Assembly (NCBI GenBank): GCA_031259505.1
Contig: JAIRLL010000162.1
Span: 1-6,450, forward strand
Source of the DNA: Tannerella sp.
GTDB lineage: Bacteria > Bacteroidota > Bacteroidia > Bacteroidales > Tannerellaceae
Length of the DNA stretch: 6,450 nt
Reading direction: 5' to 3'
In this document: piece after piece, positions 1 to 6,286 of the stretch
How the letters are laid out: each line of letters begins with the position of its first letter
Position numbering within the stretch: the first letter of the stretch is position 1
Program-made: the position numbers and the translations under genes
The notes under the pieces: generated by a model
Seen by the model: only the letters and a program-made list of their open reading frames with translations
What the model was told of the DNA's origin: nothing
Database searches by the model: none

Positions 1-1776
1 AACGTACTGGTACGCTACGGCGACAGACAGGAGGTGGCAGTGGCCAAAGGCGTAGAACAGTCGTTTTGCAGGTTGGTGAAAATAGATACGCTGTTACTGG
101 ACGGACATTCCGTATTGCAGGAAGGAGAGACGTCGTATGCCATTCCGGGCATCGGTCTGGCGTATGCGCTGGGCGTGCAGGCCGGATTTGTCGACCCGCT
201 GGAAATCCTTGTCCCCAAACGGGATGAACAGGTCAACATGGCAAATCCCGTCTCGTCGTTCCAGACCGGATATGCCTTTGTCGGAGGTGTGTTTTGTGTG
301 AATCAGCCGTCGTACGACGAAAATTTCATCATCCTGCCGGTGGAAATGGTTCGCGATTTGCTGCATTACGAAACTGAAGTCTCGGCGCTCGAATTGAAAT
401 TGTCGCCGAATGCCGACTTGAAATCGGTGCAAAAGCGTATCCGCGCGCTGTTGGGCGAGGATTTCAGGGTGCAGGACCGTTACGAACAGCAGGAAGCATC
501 CTACAAGATGATGCAGATCGAGAAATGGATGAGTTTCCTGATTCTGGCTTTCGTACTGACAATTGCGCTGTTTACCGTAGTAAGTTCATTGTATATGTTG
601 ATGATTGAAAAACAGAACGACGTGAAAATATTAAGAAGCATGGGCGCCAGCGAGCGTCTGATTCACAGGATATTCCTGACCGAAGGAGTGATGATTCCCG
701 CTATCGGCGCACTTGTCGGCGTAACGATTGGCGTGATTCTCTGCCTGATACAGCAGCATTTCGGCGTCGTGAAACTGGGCAGTACGCTGGGCGCATTCGT
801 GAGCGACGATTATCCCGTAAAAATTGAAATATTTGATATTATGCTTATTTTTATAACAATATTCATAGTTGGCATGACCGCCGCGTGGTATCCTGTCCGT
901 CGTATCGGACAAAAATGGCAGAAATCCGCGCGATTGGTTATATGGCTTATTCCCTTGCTTTTGTGCAGTTGTGGCGAAAAGAAGTTGCAGACGCCGGTCA
1001 TAACCGTCACCATCGAACCGCAACGCTATTTTGCAGAAAAGATTGCAGACAGACATTTTACAGTACATACGGTGGTTCCGCCCGGGCAAAGTCCCGAGAC
1101 GTATGATCCCTCTCCACACGAAATGGTACGCATCGCCCAAAGCAAGGCATATCTGCAAATCGGACGTATCGGCTTCGAGCAGGCATGGGTAGGTTCTATT
1201 CGCGAGAACAATCCGCATGTAGCGTTTTTCGACCTGTCCGAAGGTGTCGGATGGATTGAAAATAAAAACGAAGATGCACACGGACATCACCACGACCATT
1301 TCGATCCGCACATCTGGACTTCGACGGTGAATGCCGAAATCATAGCCCGCAATGTGTTGCAGGCGTTTATCCAACTGGATGGAGTGCATAAATCCGTATA
1401 TCGCGACAATTACCGGCAGTTGATCGACGAAATCGACGCGAACAGGCTCGTTTTGCACGAGATGCTGGACACGCTGTCTTGCAGGACTTTTGTCATTTAT
1501 CATCCGGCGCTGACTTATTTTGCCGATGAGTTTGGTCTTACACAACTTGCCATTGAAACCGATGGCAAAGAGCCGTCGGCGCTGTCGATGAGGGCGCTGG
1601 TCGACCGGGCAAAAGCGGCGGGCGTCAAGGTGGTTTTCGTGCAGCAGGAGTTCGACCGCAAACATGCCGAACAACTTGCCGCCGAAATCAACGCGCGCAT
1701 AGTGGAAATCAATCCGCTGGATAAACAATGGAGCGAGCAGCTTGTGTTGATAGCCAAAGCTTTGTGTGCCGAATAA
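1..1776 (+). CDS. LolC/LolE-type ABC permease fused in frame to a ZnuA-like zinc-binding lipoprotein (5' partial)
   Basis: The frame is open from base 1, so the true start lies upstream; a GTG at 34 is only the first possible start inside the window. Bases 1 to about 900 encode the second half of a LolC/LolE/FtsX-family permease. This part has the end of a periplasmic domain, a membrane segment near 530-603, the cytoplasmic stretch with EKQNDVKILRSMGAS, and membrane segments near 676-755 and 820-890 ending in WYPVRR. The same frame then runs through a basic stretch, a hydrophobic run and a lipobox (Cys codon at 970) into a complete TroA/ZnuA-type solute-binding protein. Candidate metal ligands are a Glu at 1096, a His-rich loop at 1279-1299, the His of DPHIW (1309), the His of YHPAL (1501) and Glu/Asp of QQEFD (1648/1654). 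The first half would work with an ATPase in an inner-membrane complex; the second would capture zinc or manganese outside that membrane. The families are clear. Whether they form one protein, a processed precursor or two products is open. Confidence 0.85.
   Translation, partial: NVLVRYGDRQEVAVAKGVEQSFCRLVKIDTLLLDGHSVLQEGETSYAIPGIGLAYALGVQAGFVDPLEILVPKRDEQVNMANPVSSFQTGYAFVGGVFCVNQPSYDENFIILPVEMVRDLLHYETEVSALELKLSPNADLKSVQKRIRALLGEDFRVQDRYEQQEASYKMMQIEKWMSFLILAFVLTIALFTVVSSLYMLMIEKQNDVKILRSMGASERLIHRIFLTEGVMIPAIGALVGVTIGVILCLIQQHFGVVKLGSTLGAFVSDDYPVKIEIFDIMLIFITIFIVGMTAAWYPVRRIGQKWQKSARLVIWLIPLLLCSCGEKKLQTPVITVTIEPQRYFAEKIADRHFTVHTVVPPGQSPETYDPSPHEMVRIAQSKAYLQIGRIGFEQAWVGSIRENNPHVAFFDLSEGVGWIENKNEDAHGHHHDHFDPHIWTSTVNAEIIARNVLQAFIQLDGVHKSVYRDNYRQLIDEIDANRLVLHEMLDTLSCRTFVIYHPALTYFADEFGLTQLAIETDGKEPSALSMRALVDRAKAAGVKVVFVQQEFDRKHAEQLAAEINARIVEINPLDKQWSEQLVLIAKALCAE
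874..975 (+). other. Fusion junction: internal lipoprotein signal sequence and lipobox
   Basis: Between the end of the permease domain (WYPVRR, about 886-903) and the ZnuA domain lies a lipoprotein-style signal. It has a basic segment rich in Lys/Arg (to 933), a hydrophobic core LVIWLIPLLL (934-963) and the lipobox L-C-S-C, with the modifiable Cys at 970-972. No stop codon separates the domains. In-frame internal starts exist at ATG 841, ATG 874 and TTG 934. The ATG at 874 would give a basic, roughly 32-residue signal sequence and so a separate lipoprotein. FtsX-type permeases end in the cytoplasm, so this hydrophobic segment would carry the ZnuA part across the membrane. Signal peptidase II could then cut the chain before the Cys. 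The signal is seen in the sequence; cleavage and internal initiation are inference. Confidence 0.6.
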
Positions 1777-1789
1777 TTTTCCCCACAGC

Positions 1790-2557
1790 ATGAAAAAAAT
1801 AATCGAAATACAATCCGTAACGGCGTCGTACGACGGAAAGTCCGTTTTACAGGACGTATCTCTGACGTTGTGGGAACGTGATTTTCTTGGGATTATAGGT
1901 CCTAACGGCGGAGGAAAGACGACTTTGCTGAAAGTCATTCTCGGATTGCTCAAACCGTCGCACGGACAAGTCTTTTTCTACGAAAACGACCGCTCCGTTC
2001 CATCGCTCAACATCGGTTATCTACCGCAGGTCAACCGTATAGACAGGCGTTTTCCCATCTCGGTCTACGAAGTAGTGGCATCGGGACTGATGGCCGAAAA
2101 GCAGGCGCTGCGCAGTTTTACTGCCATACAGCGGCAACGTATAGCCGAAGTGATTGACTGGACAGGTCTGGGCGAACTGTCGAAACGGCCTGTAGGCGAA
2201 CTCTCCGGCGGCGAACTGCAACGCGTATTGCTCGGTCGTGCCATCGTCTCGCGTCCGAAAGCGCTGGCGCTCGACGAGCCGAACACGTATGTGGACAAGT
2301 TTTTCGAATCACGTCTGTACGAGTTGCTGGCGGAAATCAACCGGGAAACGGCGGTGATTCTTGTATCGCACGACGTGGGGACGATTCTGCCGCTGGTCAA
2401 GAATGTGGCGTGCATCAACGAGACGCTGCACTATCACGAAGGGAATCACCTGACGGAAACATGGATAGACGAAGTTTATCATTGTCCCGTAGAGTTGGTG
2501 GGGCATGGCGATTTGCCACACAGAGTATTGAGAAAACATGACATCGCAATAACATGA
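1790..2557 (+). CDS. Metal (zinc/manganese) ABC transporter ATP-binding protein, ZnuC-like
   Basis: This 255-residue protein is a nucleotide-binding subunit that would power metal import from the cytoplasmic side. Its ABC motifs are complete: Walker A GPNGGGKTT (37-45), Q-loop Gln80 in GYLPQ, signature LSGGE (138-142), Walker B LALDE (159-163) and the switch His194 in LVSHD. The D-loop region reads NTYVD rather than the common form. The C-terminus is rich in His/Cys (HYHEGNH, HCP, GHGDLPH), as in the metal-type ABC ATPases. I prefer the ATG at 1790, 14 nt after the preceding stop, because the ABC domain begins at once (MKKIIEIQSV). A GTG at 1766 would add eight residues and overlap the previous gene by 11 nt. 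Direct linkage to the ZnuA domain supports a role in zinc or manganese uptake, but the partner permease is not in the window. The metal is inferred from family and context. Confidence 0.9.
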   Translation: MKKIIEIQSVTASYDGKSVLQDVSLTLWERDFLGIIGPNGGGKTTLLKVILGLLKPSHGQVFFYENDRSVPSLNIGYLPQVNRIDRRFPISVYEVVASGLMAEKQALRSFTAIQRQRIAEVIDWTGLGELSKRPVGELSGGELQRVLLGRAIVSRPKALALDEPNTYVDKFFESRLYELLAEINRETAVILVSHDVGTILPLVKNVACINETLHYHEGNHLTETWIDEVYHCPVELVGHGDLPHRVLRKHDIAIT

Positions 2558-2564
2558 CATCGCA
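2535..2564 (+). repeat. Tandem 14-nt repeat (period 16) spanning the start codon of the epimerase gene
   Basis: The 14-mer AACATGACATCGCA occurs at 2535-2548 and again at 2551-2564. The second copy carries the real ATG of the downstream gene (2554), which overlaps the stop of the ABC ATPase gene as ATGA. The first copy carries an ATG at 2538 in another frame, which reads M-T-S-Q and stops at 2550-2552. Those four codons are the same as the first four of the epimerase. A short tandem duplication of the translation start is the simplest reading. Confidence 0.85.
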
Positions 2565-3582
2565 GGCCGGAAAAAAAATATTGATTACAGGCGCAAGCGG
2601 ATTTATCGGCAGACACATTGTGTACGAGGCGCTCGGCCGTGGATACGAAGTGTGGGCAGGCGTACGCGCCACAAGTTCGCTTGCGCATCTGCCGCAGGAC
2701 AGGATTCATCGTATGGATTTGAAATACAACGATTCCGAAGCATTAACCGGACAACTGTCCCAATTTGTGCGCGAGTATGGCGCATGGGATTATGTCGTGC
2801 ATAATGCAGGTCTGACGAAGACGACGCATCCTCATGACTTTTTCCGCGTAAACGCTGCGTATACCCTTCATTTGTTGGAGGCTTTGGCGGAGGCAGGCTG
2901 CAAGCCGGAGAAATTTCTCCTGATGAGCAGCCTCAGTTGCTACGGCGGCGGCGACCCCGACACGCTTCGTCCCATCAGCCTCGACGATCCTCAGAATCCC
3001 GAAACCGTTTACGGAAAAAGCAAACTGATGGCTGAAAACTACGTGCGGGCGCAAAAGGATTTTCCGTATATCATTCTGTGTCCCACCGGAGTCTACGGCC
3101 CGGGCGACAAAGATTACATGATGGAAATCGAGAGTATCCGTGCGGGATTCGACTTCGCGGTCGGGATGAAACCGCAGCATATCACATTTGTATATGTAAA
3201 AGATTTGGCGTCGGCCGTCTTTGAAACGCTTGAAAACAAATCTGTTGTAAACAGTCGCTTTTTCGTGGCGGACGGCGATGTATATACCGACACGGCATTT
3301 GCACGGCTGATACAGGACATTTTGCAAAAAAAACATGTGTTCAGATTGCGTATTCCGCTGTGGCTGGCGTGGCTGGCGTGTTTTTGTTCCGAAGTAGCCG
3401 GACGGCTGACCGGACGGGCAATGACCTTAAATTCCGACAAATACAAGATTCTCAAACAACGCAACTGGATTTGCGACACGCAGCCGCTTCATCGTGCGAC
3501 AGGCTTTGTCCCTGCCTACAACCTTCGCCGCGGTCTGGAAGAAACCATCCGTTCACTCGAAATACAAAAAACAAAAAACTAA
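2554..3582 (+). CDS. NAD-dependent epimerase/dehydratase family protein (extended SDR)
   Basis: This 342-residue protein is an extended short-chain dehydrogenase/reductase. It has the N-terminal dinucleotide-binding motif TGASGFIG (12-19), the active-site serine region SSLSCYG (125-131) and the catalytic pair Tyr153/Lys157 in YGKSK. The length and the variable C-terminal half, including a hydrophobic stretch around LRIPLWLAWLACF, fit epimerases, 3-beta-hydroxysteroid-dehydrogenase-like enzymes and dihydroflavonol-reductase-like enzymes. The substrate cannot be read from the sequence; it may be a nucleotide sugar or another hydroxy/keto compound. Translation is probably coupled to the ATPase gene, since the ATG overlaps its stop by 4 nt (ATGA). 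Shikimate kinase follows after 13 nt. The family is secure and the specific reaction unknown. Confidence 0.9.
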   Translation: MTSQAGKKILITGASGFIGRHIVYEALGRGYEVWAGVRATSSLAHLPQDRIHRMDLKYNDSEALTGQLSQFVREYGAWDYVVHNAGLTKTTHPHDFFRVNAAYTLHLLEALAEAGCKPEKFLLMSSLSCYGGGDPDTLRPISLDDPQNPETVYGKSKLMAENYVRAQKDFPYIILCPTGVYGPGDKDYMMEIESIRAGFDFAVGMKPQHITFVYVKDLASAVFETLENKSVVNSRFFVADGDVYTDTAFARLIQDILQKKHVFRLRIPLWLAWLACFCSEVAGRLTGRAMTLNSDKYKILKQRNWICDTQPLHRATGFVPAYNLRRGLEETIRSLEIQKTKN

Positions 3583-3595
3583 TCCCCGACAATTT

Positions 3596-4126
3596 ATGCA
3601 ACGTATCTTTTTTATCGGCTACATGGGCGCAGGCAAAACGACAATGGGAAAGGAATTTTCGATGCAGACCGGACTTTCTTTCATCGACCTGGACGTGTTT
3701 ATCGAAAATCGCTATCACAAAACCATCCGGCAGATTTTCGAAGAAAAAGGCGAAACAGCCTTCCGCGAAATAGAACGGAAAGCGCTCCACGAAGTAGCCG
3801 ACATCGAAAACACAGTCATCTCGACGGGAGGCGGTACACCCTGTTTTTTCGACAACATGACGTTTATGAACGAAAAAGGAACAACCGTTTATCTGAAGGT
3901 TTCCATTGATGAACTTGCCCGGCGCGTCGAACTCAATAAAAATGCACGTCCCGTACTGAAAAATCTTTCGGGAGACGGCCTGAAACAGTTTATTTCAAAA
4001 ACACTGGCCGAGCGAAGCGTATACTACGAACAGGCAAAAATCATTTTCGAAGCGGAGCAAATGATTACCGAAAACGACGTGGCCGGCCTCTGCCGAAAAT
4101 TACAACAATACTGTACGGAAAGTTAG
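3596..4126 (+). CDS. aroK: Shikimate kinase
   Basis: The 176-residue product phosphorylates shikimate to shikimate 3-phosphate with ATP, a cytoplasmic step of chorismate and aromatic amino acid synthesis. All hallmark residues are present: Walker A GYMGAGKTT (8-16), the shikimate-binding Asp33 in DLD, Arg57 in FREIE, the GGG loop (78-80), the lid arginine Arg118 in ARPVL and Arg140 in ERSVYY. The length is normal for the family. The ATG at 3596 is chosen because the protein then begins directly at the P-loop strand (MQRIFFIGYMG). Longer in-frame starts reaching back to 3494 would lie inside the epimerase gene and add unrelated residues. It is the last gene of the plus-strand run. It faces the next gene tail to tail across 45 nt, in which I see no convincing hairpin terminator. 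Confidence 0.96.
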   Translation: MQRIFFIGYMGAGKTTMGKEFSMQTGLSFIDLDVFIENRYHKTIRQIFEEKGETAFREIERKALHEVADIENTVISTGGGTPCFFDNMTFMNEKGTTVYLKVSIDELARRVELNKNARPVLKNLSGDGLKQFISKTLAERSVYYEQAKIIFEAEQMITENDVAGLCRKLQQYCTES

Positions 4127-4171
4127 AACTTAAGAGTCAAGATTTCGGCGCTCGTTTTTAAATTCAGTTAT

Positions 4172-5278
4172 TCAGTCATTCAAAAATATCGTCCGGTTTT
4201 CCTGTGCGCTGCGGCGTGCCGCGTCGAGAATTTTGACGACAATCAGGTTGTTTTCTATCGAGGCCAGGTCGGCAGGTTTTATTTCGAGTTTGCCGTTGAT
4301 CAGTGCTGCAAAGTATCCGAAAGGCTCGCGTTCATTTTCGGGAAGCGGTTCGGGTTTCAGTGCGACTTCCGGTTCTTCGCGCGTCAGACGGTATACCAGA
4401 TTATTGGCGTTAAGCGCTTTGACAAATCCTTTTGCACCGTATATTTCCATATCCTTACGGTCGACAGGCCAGTTCCACGAACCTTGAATGATGGCCTGAC
4501 AATGAGGATAATTGAGGATGACAGTGGCCTGGTCGTCGACTTTGGGGTAGACGTCGGGCTTGAGCGTCTGGAGGACGGCTGTTACCGACTGAGGCTGTTC
4601 GTTTTGCATGAGCCACGTCATCAGGTTGGCGCCGTAGCAGCCAAAATCGATTACCGCACCGCCGCCGTTGAGGACAGGATCGGTGAGCCATGCAAGAAAT
4701 TCTTCGCTGCATCCGATTTCGCGCGGGCCTTTGTGACCGTCGCAGACGACCACTTTGCGGATTGCGCCCAGTTCAGGCGAAGAGACGGCCATCCGGCGGG
4801 CAGCATGATTCGAAGGATACCACGACGTCTCGTAGTTGGTCAGCGCCATCGTGTGGTATTTACGCGCAAGCGTCGCCATTTTTACGGCATGTTCGGAATT
4901 GACGGCCAGCGGCTTCTCGACCATGACGTGTATGCCGCGCGGCGCACAGACTTCGACCGTGTGCAGGTGTTCGAAGATAGAATTGAACGCAACCACGCCT
5001 TGCGGACGAGCTTTGTCGATCATTGTTTCAAGATCGTCGTAGACGATGGCTGGGTCGAAACCATAACGTTTGGCAAGCCGTTCGACCAGCGCTTTGTTCG
5101 TTTCTGCAATGCCGACAATCTGTATGTCGGCGCGTTTGCCGTAATCTCTGAGCAGACTGTGAATATGGTCGTGCGTAAGCCCGTCTACTCCAATACGTAC
5201 GGGCGCTTCCTGCTGCGCCGTGAGCGGTTGTATGCATGTGAGACACGCCACAATAAATGATAACAGATAACTTCTCAT
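4172..5278 (-). CDS. Secreted Gfo/Idh/MocA-family oxidoreductase-like protein
   Basis: This 368-residue protein has an N-terminal export signal: basic Arg2, a hydrophobic run LLSFIVACL and a likely signal peptidase I site after LTA (19-21). An I-V-A-C sequence (9-12) could instead act as a lipobox, but the hydrophobic run before it is short. The mature part starts with a Rossmann strand, IGVDGLTHDH (29-38), and has the family's EKP motif (121-123) and the GGG-to-DFG segment (205-213). The usual His after that segment is replaced by Cys-Tyr (214-215). Gfo/Idh/MocA proteins oxidise or epimerise sugars and related compounds with NAD(P), and some exported Bacteroidota members act on glycans using tightly bound cofactor. 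The substrate here is unknown. The gene is alone on its strand, with a promoter candidate about 60 nt upstream. Confidence 0.9.
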   Translation of the reverse strand: MRSYLLSFIVACLTCIQPLTAQQEAPVRIGVDGLTHDHIHSLLRDYGKRADIQIVGIAETNKALVERLAKRYGFDPAIVYDDLETMIDKARPQGVVAFNSIFEHLHTVEVCAPRGIHVMVEKPLAVNSEHAVKMATLARKYHTMALTNYETSWYPSNHAARRMAVSSPELGAIRKVVVCDGHKGPREIGCSEEFLAWLTDPVLNGGGAVIDFGCYGANLMTWLMQNEQPQSVTAVLQTLKPDVYPKVDDQATVILNYPHCQAIIQGSWNWPVDRKDMEIYGAKGFVKALNANNLVYRLTREEPEVALKPEPLPENEREPFGYFAALINGKLEIKPADLASIENNLIVVKILDAARRSAQENRTIFLND

Positions 5279-5338
5279 GTTCGAATCGTATTAATAATTA
5301 AACAATCATTTCAAAACCGGGTTCATTTTTTTGACCGT

Positions 5339-5346
5339 CAAAGATA
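5339..5346 (-). promoter_or_regulatory. Candidate -7 box (TATCTTTG) for the Gfo/Idh/MocA gene
   Basis: Read on the minus strand this is TATCTTTG, a full match to the Bacteroidota -7 consensus TAnnTTTG. Transcription would start near 5333 and give a leader of roughly 55 nt. I see no good TTTG -33 element at the usual 19-21 nt spacing, so the call rests on the -7 box and its position. Confidence 0.5.
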
Positions 5347-5369
5347 AAATATATTTTTCACAAACGGAA

Positions 5370-5377
5370 TATCTTTG
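5370..5377 (+). promoter_or_regulatory. Candidate distal -7 box (TATCTTTG) for the sigma factor gene
   Basis: TATCTTTG matches TAnnTTTG exactly. It is the inverted copy of the minus-strand box at 5339-5346, 23 nt away. It overlaps a short palindrome, CTTTG-caaa-CAAAG (5373-5386). Use of this site would give a leader of about 120 nt ahead of the ATG at 5506. No clear -33 element is present. Confidence 0.4.
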
Positions 5378-5450
5378 CAAACAAAGTTCATCATCTTTAC
5401 TCCCTGCACAAATTATATGCAGAAATCATCGGCAAGACGAAAAATAACAG

Positions 5451-5458
5451 TAACTTTG
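5451..5458 (+). promoter_or_regulatory. Candidate proximal -7 box (TAACTTTG) for the sigma factor gene
   Basis: TAACTTTG matches TAnnTTTG exactly and lies 47 nt before the ATG at 5506, predicting a start near 5465 and a leader of about 40 nt. No obvious TTTG is seen 19-21 nt upstream. Of the two plus-strand candidates this one is better placed. Confidence 0.45.
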
Positions 5459-5471
5459 CCTTCGGTAAGGC
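5458..5471 (+). other. Small hairpin at the start of the sigma factor leader
   Basis: GCCTT (5458-5462) and AAGGC (5467-5471) form a perfect 5-bp stem with a CGGT loop. It sits at the predicted transcription start of the proximal promoter. It is too short and has no following T-run, so it is not an intrinsic terminator. It could be an operator half-site pair or a 5'-end stabilising hairpin; the role is unproven. Confidence 0.35.
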
Positions 5472-5505
5472 ATAATGCTGTTTTGTTTATATTTACTGTG
5501 AAAAG

Positions 5506-6075
5506 ATGAAAAACAAATTACACCCTACGGAAGAAACAGAGCGAAAACAACTTCAATGTCTCAGAAAGGGAGACAAAAAGGCATTTGAAACTGTTTACCG
5601 GAAATATGTCAGTCGGGTATATAACTTTTTTCTTTCGCTGCTTCATGACAAATTCGCCGCAGAAGATTTGACTCAGGACGTCTTTCTGAAGATTTGGGAA
5701 AGACGTGCGGACATTGATCCCGACGGACATTTCGAGGCCTACGTGTTCACCATTGCCCGGCACATGGTTGCGCAGGAATCGGAAAAACGATTGCGGGCGG
5801 AATGTCTGAAAGAAGCGCTGCAGATGCAAAAAGACTGCGCCGGTGGCGATGTTTCCACGGAACAGTTTGTTGAAGCCGAATCGTTGCGCGCATACATTAA
5901 TATTCTGGTCGAGCAATTTCCGCCCGTCCGTAAGCACGTGTTTTTGCTCAGTCGCGTCCATCATCTGACAAACAGAGAAATAGCCCGGAAACTGTCTGTT
6001 TCGGAAAAAACCGTAGAAACTCATCTTTACCGGGCGTTGAAGTTTCTGAAAAGTAAATTGGGGAATGCGAAATAA
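5506..6075 (+). CDS. ECF-type RNA polymerase sigma factor (sigma-70 family)
   Basis: This 189-residue protein is an extracytoplasmic-function sigma factor that would direct RNA polymerase to a specific promoter set. Region 2 (about 24-90) includes AFETVYRKYVSRVYNF and the core-binding segment EDLTQDVFLKIWERR (53-67). A variable linker follows (about 95-125). Region 4 (about 130-183) has FPPVRKHVF and a helix-turn-helix, LTNREIARKLSVSEKTVETH (154-173). Regions 1 and 3 are absent, as expected for ECF sigmas. The ATG at 5506 is preceded by an A-rich leader without a Shine-Dalgarno sequence. In Bacteroidota such genes often precede a FecR-like anti-sigma gene and SusC/SusD transport genes. Here about 150 nt of apparently non-coding DNA and then an IS1-type element follow, so partner and regulon cannot be read from the window. 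Confidence 0.94.
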   Translation: MKNKLHPTEETERKQLQCLRKGDKKAFETVYRKYVSRVYNFFLSLLHDKFAAEDLTQDVFLKIWERRADIDPDGHFEAYVFTIARHMVAQESEKRLRAECLKEALQMQKDCAGGDVSTEQFVEAESLRAYINILVEQFPPVRKHVFLLSRVHHLTNREIARKLSVSEKTVETHLYRALKFLKSKLGNAK

Positions 6076-6228
6076 AAAATGCTTTGTATGTTCCGTATCT
6101 CCGCGTTTAAAATTCTCCACAGTCCTCGCCTGCATCAAACAGTTAAAAAACATTATCTTTCCGCATGTCTGTAAGTGATTTCCTCTTGCGGAGGCTATAC
6201 ATTAAAAAAACAGAGATATCAGAAGAAT
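6076..6228 (+). other. Apparently non-coding spacer between the sigma factor gene and the IS
   Basis: I see no credible gene in these 153 nt. A 31-codon frame (6079-6174) has no recognisable features. A weak CCTC/GAGG stem at 6182-6194 is not followed by a T-run. TATCTTTC near 6154 is one base off the TAnnTTTG promoter consensus and might have served a gene now beyond the IS. The last 8-9 nt before 6229 are the candidate target-site duplication of the insertion. Confidence 0.5.
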
Positions 6229-6251
6229 GGTGATGTCTTGAATTATCAGAA
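6229..6251 (+). repeat. Putative IS1-type left inverted repeat
   Basis: It starts with GGTGATG, and about 13 of 23 positions agree with the IS1 left repeat as I remember it. The matching right repeat lies outside the window, so the exact inner limit is uncertain. Confidence 0.55.
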
Positions 6252-6267
6252 CAATTATGTATCTTTG
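6238..6267 (+). promoter_or_regulatory. Bacteroidota-type promoter for insA
   Basis: A TTG at 6238-6240 (-33 element) is followed by 19 nt and then TATCTTTG at 6260-6267 (-7 element). This is the best two-part match to the phylum consensus in the window. Transcription would begin near 6274, just before the ATG at 6287. The -33 element lies inside the terminal repeat, so transposase binding could repress the promoter, as is known for IS1. Confidence 0.65.
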
Positions 6268-6286
6268 CAGAGAAAAAAAGCAGGCA

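Noticed and set aside
1766..1789. GTG at 1766 as start of the ABC ATPase gene
   Set aside because: The extra eight residues do not look like part of the ABC fold, and the ATG at 1790 gives the expected N-terminus.
631..1953. Long open frame of 440 codons on the minus strand
   Set aside because: It lies antisense to the permease-ZnuA frame and the start of the ATPase gene, which have clear domain motifs. Its translation shows no recognisable family and looks like an antisense shadow.
3494..3595. Upstream in-frame starts for shikimate kinase
   Set aside because: They lie inside the epimerase coding region and add residues not expected before the P-loop.
4162..4182. Three ATTCA repeats with 8-nt period near the aroK/Gfo convergence
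   Set aside because: Very short, and partly inside the last codons of the minus-strand gene; not distinct enough to call a repeat element or terminator.
4484..5260. Open frame of 258 codons on the plus strand
   Set aside because: It is antisense to the Gfo/Idh/MocA gene, whose motifs and signal peptide are clear; the plus-strand translation resembles no family.
5518..6153. Open frame of 211 codons on the minus strand
   Set aside because: It is antisense to the ECF sigma gene; the residue mix (Phe/Arg/Gln rich) is typical of a reversed coding region.
6079..6174. 31-codon frame after the sigma factor gene
   Set aside because: It has no conserved feature, membrane segment or start signal; a short chance frame is more likely.
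6182..6194. CCTC-TTGCG-GAGG stem as a terminator for the sigma gene
   Set aside because: The stem is only 4 bp and is not followed by a T-run on the plus strand.
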